Shown: positions 38,249-46,935 of the stretch, piece after piece | How positions within the stretch are numbered: the stretch's first letter is position 1 | Layout: each line of letters starts with the position of its first letter | Source of the DNA: JBGSMX01 sp963790405 | GTDB taxonomy: Bacteria > Actinomycetota > Coriobacteriia > Anaerosomatales > JAGXFU01 | Length of the DNA: 64,000 nt | Direction of reading: 5' to 3' | Assembly (NCBI GenBank): GCA_963790405.1 | Contig: CAWBOJ010000008.1 | Location: 62,001-126,000 of the forward strand | The notes under the pieces: model-generated | The model's database searches: none | What the model was told of the DNA's origin: nothing | Seen by the model: the letters and a program-made list of their open reading frames with translations, nothing else | Made by a program: the position numbers and the translations under genes

Positions 38249-38995
38249 ATGAGCGAAGGATCAATCCTTCTTCAACTCCAGGATGCCGACCTCGAGATCC
38301 GCAGATCCCAGCGGCAACTCGAGGAGCTGCCGGTCAAGAAGCGAATCCTGGAGGTACGTCGCAAGGCCAAGGAGATAGAGGCCCTCAAAGGCAAGGCCGA
38401 GGGACTCGTGCGTCGGCTCGAGCGAGAGGTCTCGAAGAACGAGGACGAGACTGCTCAGGTAGCCGAGAAGCTCGAGGCGGAGCAGGCCAAGGTGATGTCT
38501 GGCCGGATCACCAACCCCAAGGAAGTACAGGCCATCACCCGAGAGATGGATGCTTTGCGGCGTCGCAAAGACAAGCTGGAGATGGAGGATCTTGACCTCA
38601 TGGAGCGCGTCGAGAAGGCGCGACTTCAGGTGGGCAAGGTCGAAGTCGCCATCCAGCAGATTGCCTCACAGGAGGCTTCGCTGACCGATGAGTACAGAGC
38701 CGCTGGGGGCGAGCTGCAATCAGCCATCGAGGCACTCACGGCTGGACGCACCGAGCTAGCGGAGTCACTCTCGGCTGATCTGCTCGGCCGATATGAAGCG
38801 CTTCGCGAGACCAAGGCTGGCATGGGAGCGGCTACGCTCGTAGGGACTGCGTGCACGGCTTGCCGTGTCGAGTTGCCGTCGCAGCGTCTTGAGGAGCTGA
38901 AAGAGCGCGGCGGTATCGTCGTATGTCCGGCATGCCATCGGCTGCTCGTCATCCCGCTGGATGTGGATGATGCCGAGAATCTCGAGGAATCGTAG
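38249..38995 (+). CDS. coiled-coil zinc-ribbon protein (CT398/C4-type family)
   Basis: ATG 38249 follows AAGGAGG. A long coiled-coil of about 190 residues rich in Glu/Lys/Arg (for example RKAKEIEALKGKAEGLVRRL) is followed by a C4 zinc ribbon: CTACRVEL near residue 206 and CPACHRLL near 229. 248 residues. Proteins of this build (CT398, HP0958) bind sigma-54 or act as RNA/secretion chaperones in other bacteria; the role here is unknown. It starts 11 bases after the Nif3 stop. Confidence 0.85.
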   Translation: MSEGSILLQLQDADLEIRRSQRQLEELPVKKRILEVRRKAKEIEALKGKAEGLVRRLEREVSKNEDETAQVAEKLEAEQAKVMSGRITNPKEVQAITREMDALRRRKDKLEMEDLDLMERVEKARLQVGKVEVAIQQIASQEASLTDEYRAAGGELQSAIEALTAGRTELAESLSADLLGRYEALRETKAGMGAATLVGTACTACRVELPSQRLEELKERGGIVVCPACHRLLVIPLDVDDAENLEES

Positions 38996-38996
38996 C

Positions 38997-39455
38997 GTGA
39001 AGGCGGTTCTGCGTACTGACGGTGGCGCCCGAGGCAATCCCGGTCCTGCAGGCGCCGGATTCGTGCTCGAGAACACAGACGGCGTGCGAATCGCGGACGG
39101 TGGCAGGTTCCTCGGTGTGGCCACGAACAACGTTGCCGAGTACGAGGCGCTGCTGTGGGGCCTGGAGGTCGCGCGTGACCGAGGTGTCAGGGACCTGACC
39201 GTGTATTCGGACAGTGAGTTGCTCGTCAAGCAGATGAACGGCGCCTACCGGGTCAAGAATGCCAACCTGAAGCCCCTATTCGAACGGGCCAAGGCGCTGA
39301 GCGCGGCGTTTGGATCGCTGCAGATCCGGCACGTGCGCCGCGAGATGAATACCGATGCAGACGAGTTTGCCAATCGCGCTATGGATGCGCGGGCGACGGT
39401 AGGCGATGTTGACTACGACGGGTCTACGTCGGAGCAAGGCACCCTGTTCGAGTGA
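38997..39455 (+). CDS. rnhA: ribonuclease HI
   Basis: Degrades RNA of RNA–DNA hybrids. GTG 38997 begins one base after the previous stop. LRTDGGARGNPGPAGAGFVL carries the first catalytic Asp; NVAEYEALLWGLEVA the Glu; VYSDSELLVKQMNGAYRVK the second Asp; NTDADEFANRAMDA the last. 152 residues, the compact actinobacterial/archaeal-type RNase HI. Confidence 0.93.
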   Translation: MKAVLRTDGGARGNPGPAGAGFVLENTDGVRIADGGRFLGVATNNVAEYEALLWGLEVARDRGVRDLTVYSDSELLVKQMNGAYRVKNANLKPLFERAKALSAAFGSLQIRHVRREMNTDADEFANRAMDARATVGDVDYDGSTSEQGTLFE

Positions 39456-39465
39456 GGAGGACTCC

Positions 39466-39831
39466 ATGTACGAGCTGACGGTCCGCTCACACTTCGATGC
39501 TGCACACGCCCTGCGCGGTTACCCGGGCGAGTGCAGCAATCTCCACGGCCACACGTGGGACGTGGAAGCGACAGTTCAAGGCGAGGTCCTCGACGAGATT
39601 GACATCCTGTATGACTTCAAACGGTTGAAAGAGGACCTCAACGGGGTGCTCGAGTCATTCGACCATGCATACCTCAATGAAGTTGCGCCATTCGATGAGA
39701 TCAGTCCCACGGCGGAGAATCTCGCGCGGGTCGTGTACGACGCTCTTGCGACGTGCGTGGGGGAGCAAGTCAGCGTGAAAGAGGTCGCGGTCTGGGAGTC
39801 TCCGATTGCGCGGATCGTCTATCGTCGCTAG
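39466..39831 (+). CDS. queD: 6-carboxytetrahydropterin synthase (QueD/PTPS family)
   Basis: Converts dihydroneopterin triphosphate to 6-carboxytetrahydropterin on the way to queuosine. GAGGAGG precedes ATG 39466. RSHFDAAHALRGYPGECSN and NLHGHTWDVE hold the zinc His triad and catalytic Cys; ESFDHAYLNE and SPTAENLARVVY follow. 121 residues, typical. No other queuosine gene is in the window, so a pterin role cannot be excluded. Confidence 0.9.
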   Translation: MYELTVRSHFDAAHALRGYPGECSNLHGHTWDVEATVQGEVLDEIDILYDFKRLKEDLNGVLESFDHAYLNEVAPFDEISPTAENLARVVYDALATCVGEQVSVKEVAVWESPIARIVYRR

Positions 39832-39866
39832 GTGATCGGGACTTCGGAGGACGCCTGATAACAGAA

Positions 39867-39889
39867 GTTCCCGGACAATGTCCGGGAAC
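39867..39889. terminator. perfect 10-bp hairpin after queD
   Basis: GTTCCCGGAC and GTCCGGGAAC flank AAT. No T-run follows on either side, so it is either a factor-assisted terminator or part of the repeat element next to it. Confidence 0.5.
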
Positions 39890-40070
39890 GTAAGTGTCCC
39901 GAGAAACCTTGGCCGCGTGATCGATACTCCACAGCTTTCCGTTTCTTACCATTGAGCGCCTACCGCCGTGAACCAACTCACGCTGAGTCCACCTTCGCAG
40001 GCCCCCGCCGGCAGCTCCTGGTACGCTGTCTTTCTCGACTCGCCAGGTCCGACTTCTCGGGACAAGTACG
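39889..40070. repeat. possible MITE or insertion-sequence remnant bounded by inverted repeats
   Basis: CGTAAGTGTCCCGAGAA (39889-39905) and TTCTCGGGACAAGTACG (40054-40070) are inverted repeats matching at 15 of 17 positions and enclosing 148 bases. The interior has no convincing gene and no transposase. Target-site duplications are not clear. It lies in the 487-base gap between queD and the DtxR gene; the remainder of the gap (40071-40219) shows an isolated TTGACA at 40149-40154 but nothing else I can support. Confidence 0.4.
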
Positions 40071-40219
40071 AGACTACACCGGGCAAATACGGCGGTCAAG
40101 AGGTATTCGAGAAGAAAGCTCGCATTGCCGCTGAACGGTCAGTAGTCGTTGACATACGGACACTGAAGGCATCTGAAAGGTCGTGCACGGCGTGGAGCGT
40201 ATCGGTGCTGCATGTTCCG

Positions 40220-40257
40220 TTGTCAGGGCAACGCGGTACAATTAGAATACGCTAAGT
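40220..40257 (+). promoter_or_regulatory. promoter and possible iron box of the DtxR–feoB operon
   Basis: TTGTCA (40220-40225) and TAGAAT (40243-40248) are 17 bases apart. TTAGAATACGCTAA (40242-40255) overlaps the -10 box and has TTAG/CTAA arms like a degenerate DtxR/IdeR box. Autoregulation by the DtxR-type protein downstream is inferred. Confidence 0.55.
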
Positions 40258-40318
40258 CGATGCATGGGAATCGACAACGCATGGGGTTTGATGAAGCACC
40301 CGAGAGAAGGATTCTGTC

Positions 40319-40972
40319 ATGCCGAGTGCAACGCTCGAAGAGTACCTCGAGGCGATATACAAACTCTCGGAGAAGGGGACCGTCAGACCCACGCCGATCG
40401 CCGAGATGCTGGGCGTATCCGGCCCTACGGTGACCGCTACGCTGAAACGTCTGCAGGAGCAGGGTCTGGCAACGCGTCGCAAAGGTGATGTGTTGTTGAC
40501 CGCGAAGGGACGGTCGCTGGCGCTCGACATCGTGAGACGTCATCGCGTGTCCGAGCGGTTTCTGGTCGATGTTCTCGGCATGTCGTGGGATGAGGCTCAT
40601 GAGGATGCGTGCAAGCTCGAACACGCCTTGTCACCGAGGGTGCTGCATGCGCTCGAGACGTATCTCGACAACCCGGAGGTCTGTCCACACGGTCATCCGA
40701 TTCCTGCCGAGGACGGGAGTGTCGCGACCATTGAGGGAGTCTCCCTGTGCGACGTTGCGGCGGGTGCCGAGGCGCGCATCGTTCAGGTGTCCGAAGAGGA
40801 TGAGGCGATGTTGACGTATCTCGGGTCGATGGGGATGTTCCCGGGGACACAACTGAAGATTCGTGAGATCGCACCGTTCAAGGGTCCGATCATCGTGGAT
40901 GTTGACGGTTCGACCTACGCGCTCGGTCGCGAGGTCGCGGATACCATCCTCGTAGTGCCCGGCAAGGAGTAG
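40319..40972 (+). CDS. DtxR-family iron/manganese regulator with C-terminal FeoA/SH3-like domain
   Basis: ATG 40319 follows GAGAAGGA. N-terminal winged helix: EEYLEAIYKLSEKGTVRPTPIA ordering with GVSGPTVTATLKRLQEQGL as recognition helix. Metal and dimer domain: VRRHRVSERFLVDVLGMSWDEAHEDACKLEH and CPHGHPIP. From residue 140 an SH3/FeoA-like domain (LCDVAAGAEARIVQV ... YLGSMGMFPGTQLKI ... VDGSTYALGREVADTI). 217 residues. Located 6 bases before feoB, it probably represses the transporter when Fe(II) is plentiful; the FeoA-like tail may also stand in for the missing free FeoA. Confidence 0.9.
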   Translation: MPSATLEEYLEAIYKLSEKGTVRPTPIAEMLGVSGPTVTATLKRLQEQGLATRRKGDVLLTAKGRSLALDIVRRHRVSERFLVDVLGMSWDEAHEDACKLEHALSPRVLHALETYLDNPEVCPHGHPIPAEDGSVATIEGVSLCDVAAGAEARIVQVSEEDEAMLTYLGSMGMFPGTQLKIREIAPFKGPIIVDVDGSTYALGREVADTILVVPGKE

Positions 40973-40978
40973 ACGCCG

Positions 40979-43006
40979 GTGGCCGAGCCGATCTCTATTG
41001 GCGAGCGCCTGTTTCCCGCGGGCCGTCCCGAGCATCTGGTCGCTTTGGTGGGCAATCCAAACGTGGGCAAGTCGACCATCTTCAACCATGTCACCGGCCA
41101 AGACGTCATGACCGCTCACTATCCGGGCAAGACGCCCGACATCAATGTGGGAACCACGGTGATCGGCGAGCGCCACCTGACAATTATGGACTTGCCGGGC
41201 ACGTACAGCATCGGTGGGCCCGCAGAGGAGCAGTGGGTGACTCGCCAGGCGTTGCTCGATTTGCGCCCGGATGCTGTCATCTGCGTTCTTGATGCGACGA
41301 ATCTGTCACGGAATCTGGTGGTCGCGCTGCATGTGCTGGACCTCGGTCTTCCCACGGTCATTGCGGTGAACCTGGTGGACGAAGCAGCGCGTGCCGGTCT
41401 CGAGGTAGACACAGAGCTTCTGGCTGCTCTCACGGGCGCGTACGTCGTGAAGACCGTTGCCGTTGTGGGTGAGGGAGTTCGGGAGCTCATGGTTGAGGCT
41501 GCCGATCTGACCGAGCGCGGATCTGTGGCTGGACTGCCGCGTCATCGCTACGGAGAAGTCTTCGAGGGCGCGCTTCGCCCCCTGGCTGGGACGCTTTCCG
41601 ATCACGGCTTCGAAGCGTCCGGTCTGAGCGGACGCTCGCTGGCTTTGGAGCTAGTTGGACACTTCGCTGATGTGGCGGAGGCGATTGAGTCTGAGCCGGG
41701 GCTTGAGCGAGTGGCCGAGGAGACGCGATCTGCGCTTGCGGCGTTGACGGGAGAACCACCCACCCAGGCTCTCACTCGTGAGCGGCATGGAGCAGGTGGT
41801 GTGATCGCCGAACGGTGCGTGGCACTGACACCCGAACGGAAACCGCGGATCACCACACTGTTGCGGGCGTGGAGCACGCGTGCGGCTACGGGACTGCCGA
41901 TGCTGGCAGCCGCGCTATTGGCGATATTCGGCCTTCTGTTCTTCGTGGGCGGATTGCTGGCCGAAGGGTTCTCTGCACTGTGGGCCGCAATGATGTCGCC
42001 GGTCATACAGGCGGCCGTTCATGCCGTTGTCGGCGAAGGATCGCTGGCACGAACGCTACTGTGGGGGCTCGATGCAGGCATTGAGGCCTCGCTGACAATT
42101 GGCCTGCCATACATCCTGACGTTCTACTTCTTGCTCGGATTGCTTGAAGACAGCGGCTATCTCAACGCAGTGGCGTTTCTGGCGGATCGGGCGATGCACA
42201 GGTTGGGGCTGCACGGTCGGGCGGTCATCCCTTTGGTTGCTGGAGCCGGGTGTAGCGTTCCGGCAATACTCAGCGTGCGTGTACTTCCCACGGAACGCGA
42301 GCGTTTCTTGGCAGCCACACTCGTGTCTTTCGTACCGTGCAGCGCACGCACGGCCGTGATTCTTGGAGCGGTGGGTGCCTACATCGGTTGGGCGCCAGCA
42401 CTGGGTGTTTTCGGCGTTACGCTGCTGGTGACGATTGGCGTAGGCACCGTAATGGAGCGCCTCGTGCCGGGTCGGTCGACGGGATTCGTGATGGAGATGT
42501 TCCCGTTCCGTCGTCCCAAGTTGAGAATCGTTGGTCGCAAAGCGTGGGGACAATTCAGAGAGTTTCTGCTGGTGGCAACGCCACTGGTGGTGATAGGAAG
42601 CATCGTTTTGGGTGGGTTGTACGAGAGCGATGTGCTGTTCTCCCTGGCGCGCCCACTCGATCCGGTCGTTGTGGGGTGGTTGGGACTGCCGTCGGTCGCA
42701 GGGCTGACGTTGTTGTTCGGGCTCCTGCGCAAGGAATTCGCTTTGCAGCTGCTGGCGACGCTTGCGATTGCGACGATGGGGGCAGCGGGTGCGAATCTCC
42801 TGGCTTTCATGAGCCGCACGGATCTGTTCGTCTACGCCTTGGTCAACACGCTTGCCATGCCATGCATTTCGACCATCGCAGTGCTCGGGAGGGTTCTGGG
42901 ATGGCGCCGTGCGCTGACGGTGCTAGCGGTGACGATCGCGGTCGCCTTGCTAATCGGTGGTGTCTTCGCACGAGTGCTGCCGCTCCTCGGCCCGTATTGG
43001 GCGTAG
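40979..43006 (+). CDS. feoB: ferrous iron transporter FeoB
   Basis: Membrane Fe(II) transporter with an N-terminal G domain. GTG 40979. G motifs: ALVGNPNVGKSTIFNHVTG (G1), DLPGTYSIGG (G3) and AVNLVDEA (G4, with NLVD in place of NxxD consensus NKxD). From residue 300 about ten membrane helices with the two gate motifs VAGAGCSVPAILSVR and VSFVPCSARTAVILGAVG, which carry the conserved cysteines. 675 residues, full length. Its partner FeoA is not separate but fused to the regulator upstream. Confidence 0.95.
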   Translation: MAEPISIGERLFPAGRPEHLVALVGNPNVGKSTIFNHVTGQDVMTAHYPGKTPDINVGTTVIGERHLTIMDLPGTYSIGGPAEEQWVTRQALLDLRPDAVICVLDATNLSRNLVVALHVLDLGLPTVIAVNLVDEAARAGLEVDTELLAALTGAYVVKTVAVVGEGVRELMVEAADLTERGSVAGLPRHRYGEVFEGALRPLAGTLSDHGFEASGLSGRSLALELVGHFADVAEAIESEPGLERVAEETRSALAALTGEPPTQALTRERHGAGGVIAERCVALTPERKPRITTLLRAWSTRAATGLPMLAAALLAIFGLLFFVGGLLAEGFSALWAAMMSPVIQAAVHAVVGEGSLARTLLWGLDAGIEASLTIGLPYILTFYFLLGLLEDSGYLNAVAFLADRAMHRLGLHGRAVIPLVAGAGCSVPAILSVRVLPTERERFLAATLVSFVPCSARTAVILGAVGAYIGWAPALGVFGVTLLVTIGVGTVMERLVPGRSTGFVMEMFPFRRPKLRIVGRKAWGQFREFLLVATPLVVIGSIVLGGLYESDVLFSLARPLDPVVVGWLGLPSVAGLTLLFGLLRKEFALQLLATLAIATMGAAGANLLAFMSRTDLFVYALVNTLAMPCISTIAVLGRVLGWRRALTVLAVTIAVALLIGGVFARVLPLLGPYWA

Positions 43007-43063
43007 AGCCCGACCTGCGCGCGTAATCATCGCTCTCAAGGTTCCTTTGATGTCAGAGGTGTC

Positions 43064-43092
43064 TTGTATACCGAACATACGTTCGATATACT
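43064..43092 (+). promoter_or_regulatory. LexA (SOS) box within a consensus promoter
   Basis: CGAACATACGTTCG (43072-43085) fits the Gram-positive/actinobacterial LexA consensus CGAACRNRYGTTCG at every position. It lies inside the 17-base spacer between TTGTAT (43064-43069) and TATACT (43087-43092), so LexA binding would block RNA polymerase directly. It controls DUF6504 and dnaE2. Confidence 0.9.
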
Positions 43093-43153
43093 GGGGACGC
43101 CGCGGAGATGTATGCCCGCGGCATCGTCGTCTGAACCCGGAGGAACCCTCCCG

Positions 43154-43567
43154 ATGGGACGAAACACCGCTATCAAACGCTTCGATCCGGCAATCGGCAC
43201 GACCGCAGATCTGTTTTCTGCAAAGGAGGGACGCCTCGGAGTCATATTCGAGATATTGAAAAGCCCGTGGATCACTCGCGGGTCCGAGTTGCTTGACGAT
43301 GAAGACGTTGCACTTGGGAAGCGGCATGGAGATCCGGTAGCGGTCGCCTGGAATGAGCTGGAGCACGCTCCGGCTGCGTTCGAATGGCGCACCCGTCTCT
43401 ATCCGGTCGAATCGGTGATCCAGGTCTGGACGGTCGAGCGGTTTTGGTGGGACCCTCGCCGACGTGTGAGCCGTCGCTACTGGCGGGTGCTTGCACGCGG
43501 GGGAACCTATGATCTTGCCTACGATCGTCTCGAACGGCGCTGGCTCCTGCTCGGCGAGCAGGACTAA
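43154..43567 (+). CDS. DUF6504 family protein
   Basis: A 137-residue protein without signal or membrane segment. ATG 43154 lies ten bases after GGAGG; the open frame continues upstream to ATG 43064 but that would overlap the promoter. The C-terminal 80 residues (KRHGDPVAVAWNE, FEWRTRLYPVESVIQVWTV, RRYWRVLARGGTYDLAYDR, RWLLLGEQD) match the small beta-rich DUF6504 domain, which in actinobacteria is encoded next to DnaE and Y-family polymerases. Its molecular role is unknown. It ends 11 bases before dnaE2 and shares its SOS promoter. Confidence 0.75.
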   Translation: MGRNTAIKRFDPAIGTTADLFSAKEGRLGVIFEILKSPWITRGSELLDDEDVALGKRHGDPVAVAWNELEHAPAAFEWRTRLYPVESVIQVWTVERFWWDPRRRVSRRYWRVLARGGTYDLAYDRLERRWLLLGEQD

Positions 43568-43578
43568 AAGGGGGCGTC

Positions 43579-46500
43579 GTGGCGGCCTCCTTCGTCCATC
43601 TGCATGTCCACTCGAGGTTCAGCTTCGGCGACGGAGCGTGCGATCTCGACGCACTGATCGAGCGTGCGATTGAGCTCGAGATGCCCGCACTTGCCCTGAC
43701 TGATCACCAGGGACTGTATGGGGCCCTGCGATTCTATCGAAAAGCACAAGCGGCGGGTCTCAAGCCGATCATCGGAGTTGAAGTGGTGGTCGAAGCAGCG
43801 GGCATCCTCGGCGAGGAAGCGGATCTTCGGCCAGATCAACGGTTGCGCATACCCGCACCCGTTGGATTCGGGCGTGCGGCGGGGGCAGGCTGGCACCTCA
43901 CACTGCTTGCGCGCGACATCATCGGCTATCGCAACTTATGTAGACTGCTTTCGGGTGTGCATGTGCGCTCGGGTGACGCTCCTTCGTGTGTGAGGCTTCG
44001 GGATCTCGAGCGGTTCAGCGAGGGCGTGCTCGCGCTTTCCGGGTGCAGGCACGGTGAAGTGGGAGCTGCCGTTGCGGCCGACGATCCGGCCCGAGCGCGG
44101 GCCACACTCGAACGTCTCAAGAGTTGCTTTGCGCCCGGTGACTTCTACGTAGAGCTGGTGCACGACCTTACTCAAAGCGTTGCGCGTTCCATGGCCGGAC
44201 TCGCCGCGCTAGCCGATTCGGTTGGCGTGCCTATCGTGGCCACGAACGACGTCCACTACGTGATTCGCGAAGAGTTCCGGATCCACGACGTACTTGCCTC
44301 GGCAAGTGCGCGTATGGAGCTGCCCGGTCCGTATGAGCGTTCGAACGCCGAGCTCTTTTTCAAATCTGCCGAGGAAATGCGTGCTTTGTTCCGGCATCTA
44401 CCACGTGCATGTGATGCGACGCTCGAGATTGCAGAGCGCTGCAACCTCGATCTCGGATTGGGTGAGTTTCACTTCCCGGCGGCCGAGGTTCCTCGCGGAG
44501 AGACTCCGTATTCGGTGCTTTCGAAGCTCGCCTGGCGTGGTCTCGAACAGCGATACACTCCTGTAACCCCCGAAGCGGTTCGGCGACTCCAGCACGAACT
44601 CGCCATCATCGAGCAGCTCGGGTTCCCAGAGTACTTCCTGATCGTGAAAGAGATTGTGGATTTTGCACGCGAGCACGGCATCCGCTACTCAGGACGAGGC
44701 AGTGCGGGCGACAGCATCGTCACGCACGTCCTTGGCATCACCGATGCGGATCCGATTCGCCATGACTTGCTCTTTGAGCGATTCCTCAACCCCGCACGCT
44801 CTCAGATGCCGGACATCGATGTGGATTTTGATTCGGCGCGTCGTGATGAGGTGATCAAATTCATCTACGACCGATTCGACCACGATCATGTGGCGATGGT
44901 GGCCACTGTGAACACGATGACCGCGCGCAGTGCGGTGCGTACGGTAGCGCGCGCGTTCGGCTATCCGATCACAACGGTGAACGCCCTGTCCCGTCATCTG
45001 CCGTGGGTGAGTGCGCGAAAGATACGCGAGGTGCTCGAAAGCTACCCGGAGTGCAGAGACCATCCGCTGCGCGATTCTCGGCATGGACTGCTTCTCGATT
45101 TGGCCGAGCAGCTCGATCACTGTCCCATGCACTTGGGCACACACTTGGGCGGTTTCATCATCACGCGCGAGCCGATCGACACGTGGATGCCATTGCAGTG
45201 GGCGGCCAAGGGTGTCGTGGTCTCCCAGTACGACAAAGACGATATCGAAGCTCTGGGCCTGGTCAAGATGGACATCCTTGGCCTGAGGATCCACTCGGCG
45301 ATCAGCGATACCGTGGAGATGGCGCGCGAACGAGTGGGGGAGACCGCCGTCCCTGAACCGTTCGATCTCACGCCGAACGATCCGCGCGTCTACGAGATGC
45401 TCCAGCGAGCCGATACAGTCGGCATGTTCCAGCTCGAAAGCAGCGGACAGCGCAATCTCTCTCAGCGGCTGCAGGCCACGCGCTTCGAAGACATCATCGC
45501 GCAGATATCGCTCTTTCGACCCGGGCCGCTCGAAGCCGAGATGATCACGCCGTTCATACGTCGGCGCCACGGTATCGAGCCGGTGATCGTCCCGCATCCG
45601 GGCATGGAGCGCCCGTTGCGTGACTCCTACGGGGTGATCGTCTACCAAGAGCAAGTCCTGCTCGTCTCGCAAGCGGTGGCTGGTTTTGATCTTGCCGAGG
45701 CCGACCTGCTCAGGCGCGCCATGACCAAAGGGCGCAGTCGCGAGGAGATGGCACGCATCAAGACGCATTTCGTCGAGTGTGCGGTCGAGCGCGGTGTTGC
45801 CCATGAAGTCGCCGAAGAGGTGTTCCGGCAACTCGAAGGGTTCGCTGCATACGGGTTCAACAAGGCACACGCGGCGTGTTTTGCTGTTGTCAGCTACGCA
45901 AGCGCGTGGCTCAAGACGTATTATCCGGCCGAATTCGCGGCGGCGATCATGAACAACGAGCCCATGGGGTTCTACACGCCCCGACACGTACTCAACGACG
46001 CGCGCGCGCATGGCATCACCCTACACACGCCACACGTTAACGAGTCGCGTGCCCGCTACACTGTGCAGAATTCGGGAACCGCTATCCGCATCGGCCTCAA
46101 AGACGTCCATGGGATGACCGCACGCTTGCTCGAATTGATTCCGGCAGAGTGCGCGGTGCGGCCCTTTCGCGACCTGGCCGACTTCCTGCGGCGCACGCGC
46201 GCTGAGCCGAGACCTGCCGAAGCACTGATTCGCGTCGGGGCGCTCGATGGGCTCGGCGTGACCGAGCTTGGCCGTCCGCCTACGCGTGACGAGATGCTTG
46301 CGTTGCTGCCCGAGCTGAAAGCCGTCATCGCTCGTGAGGGTGCAGCCGGTGACGACGTGCTGTGTCTTGCGCCTGCACCGACACGTCCAGCTGAAGATCC
46401 TACGCACGCAAGTGGGTGGCTCCCTGGCCGGCGCTTGAGTGCGGAGCTGGAGTTGCTCGGCCTGTCGCTCACGTGCCATCCACTCGCCCTGGCGGCGGAT

Positions 46501-46935
46501 GATCTTGTCGCGCGGGGCGTGAGGTTCGCTCGTGAATTGCGTGACATTCCCGACGGTACACGCGTGACTGTATGCGGTGTTCGGGAACGTGCGCAGACCC
46601 CGCGCACACGCTCGGGTAAGCGCACATGCTTCCTCACGCTTGAAGACTCGACCGGGCTACTCGATGCTGTGGTGTTCGAAGACACTCTCAACCGGGTGGG
46701 AAACGTAATCGTGAAGCACCGCTGCTATCTGGTGACCGGCAAGCTACAGAACAACACGGAGCGAGGTCTCGCGATAATTGCCGAGGATGTCCAGCCCTAT
46801 ATCGTGCGCAGCGCTAACGGATCTCCGGTGCGGCTACGGCGTGGTGTGCCGAGCGGGCCAATGGGACCTTCGTTGGGCGGAGCCGGCGCTCCGGAAGAGG
46901 AATCATGGCGTGATGCCAGTTGTCGACTCGAGTGA
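43579..46935 (+). CDS. dnaE2: error-prone DNA polymerase III alpha subunit, DnaE2 type
   Basis: C-family polymerase used in SOS mutagenesis. GTG 43579 follows AAAAGGGGG. Domains of the 1118-residue protein: PHP (FVHLHVHSRFSFGDG, ALTDHQGLYGALRFYR, and LLARDIIGYRNLCRLL, a DnaE2-like block), palm with the catalytic Asp triad PDIDVDFDS near residue 411, SGRGSAGDSIVTHVLGI, FQLESSGQRNL, YGVIVYQEQV, FNKAHAACFAVVSY, and an OB-fold (GTRVTVCGVRERAQ, TLEDSTGLLDAVVFEDT) near residue 990. The SOS promoter and adjoining DUF6504 argue for DnaE2 rather than the replicative DnaE. No imuB/imuA is in the operon. Confidence 0.88.
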   Translation: MAASFVHLHVHSRFSFGDGACDLDALIERAIELEMPALALTDHQGLYGALRFYRKAQAAGLKPIIGVEVVVEAAGILGEEADLRPDQRLRIPAPVGFGRAAGAGWHLTLLARDIIGYRNLCRLLSGVHVRSGDAPSCVRLRDLERFSEGVLALSGCRHGEVGAAVAADDPARARATLERLKSCFAPGDFYVELVHDLTQSVARSMAGLAALADSVGVPIVATNDVHYVIREEFRIHDVLASASARMELPGPYERSNAELFFKSAEEMRALFRHLPRACDATLEIAERCNLDLGLGEFHFPAAEVPRGETPYSVLSKLAWRGLEQRYTPVTPEAVRRLQHELAIIEQLGFPEYFLIVKEIVDFAREHGIRYSGRGSAGDSIVTHVLGITDADPIRHDLLFERFLNPARSQMPDIDVDFDSARRDEVIKFIYDRFDHDHVAMVATVNTMTARSAVRTVARAFGYPITTVNALSRHLPWVSARKIREVLESYPECRDHPLRDSRHGLLLDLAEQLDHCPMHLGTHLGGFIITREPIDTWMPLQWAAKGVVVSQYDKDDIEALGLVKMDILGLRIHSAISDTVEMARERVGETAVPEPFDLTPNDPRVYEMLQRADTVGMFQLESSGQRNLSQRLQATRFEDIIAQISLFRPGPLEAEMITPFIRRRHGIEPVIVPHPGMERPLRDSYGVIVYQEQVLLVSQAVAGFDLAEADLLRRAMTKGRSREEMARIKTHFVECAVERGVAHEVAEEVFRQLEGFAAYGFNKAHAACFAVVSYASAWLKTYYPAEFAAAIMNNEPMGFYTPRHVLNDARAHGITLHTPHVNESRARYTVQNSGTAIRIGLKDVHGMTARLLELIPAECAVRPFRDLADFLRRTRAEPRPAEALIRVGALDGLGVTELGRPPTRDEMLALLPELKAVIAREGAAGDDVLCLAPAPTRPAEDPTHASGWLPGRRLSAELELLGLSLTCHPLALAADDLVARGVRFARELRDIPDGTRVTVCGVRERAQTPRTRSGKRTCFLTLEDSTGLLDAVVFEDTLNRVGNVIVKHRCYLVTGKLQNNTERGLAIIAEDVQPYIVRSANGSPVRLRRGVPSGPMGPSLGGAGAPEEESWRDASCRLE

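Noticed and set aside
39968..40255. A 95-codon frame in the gap before the DtxR gene.
   Set aside because: No ribosome site, no domain, and it crosses the inverted-repeat element and the DtxR promoter.
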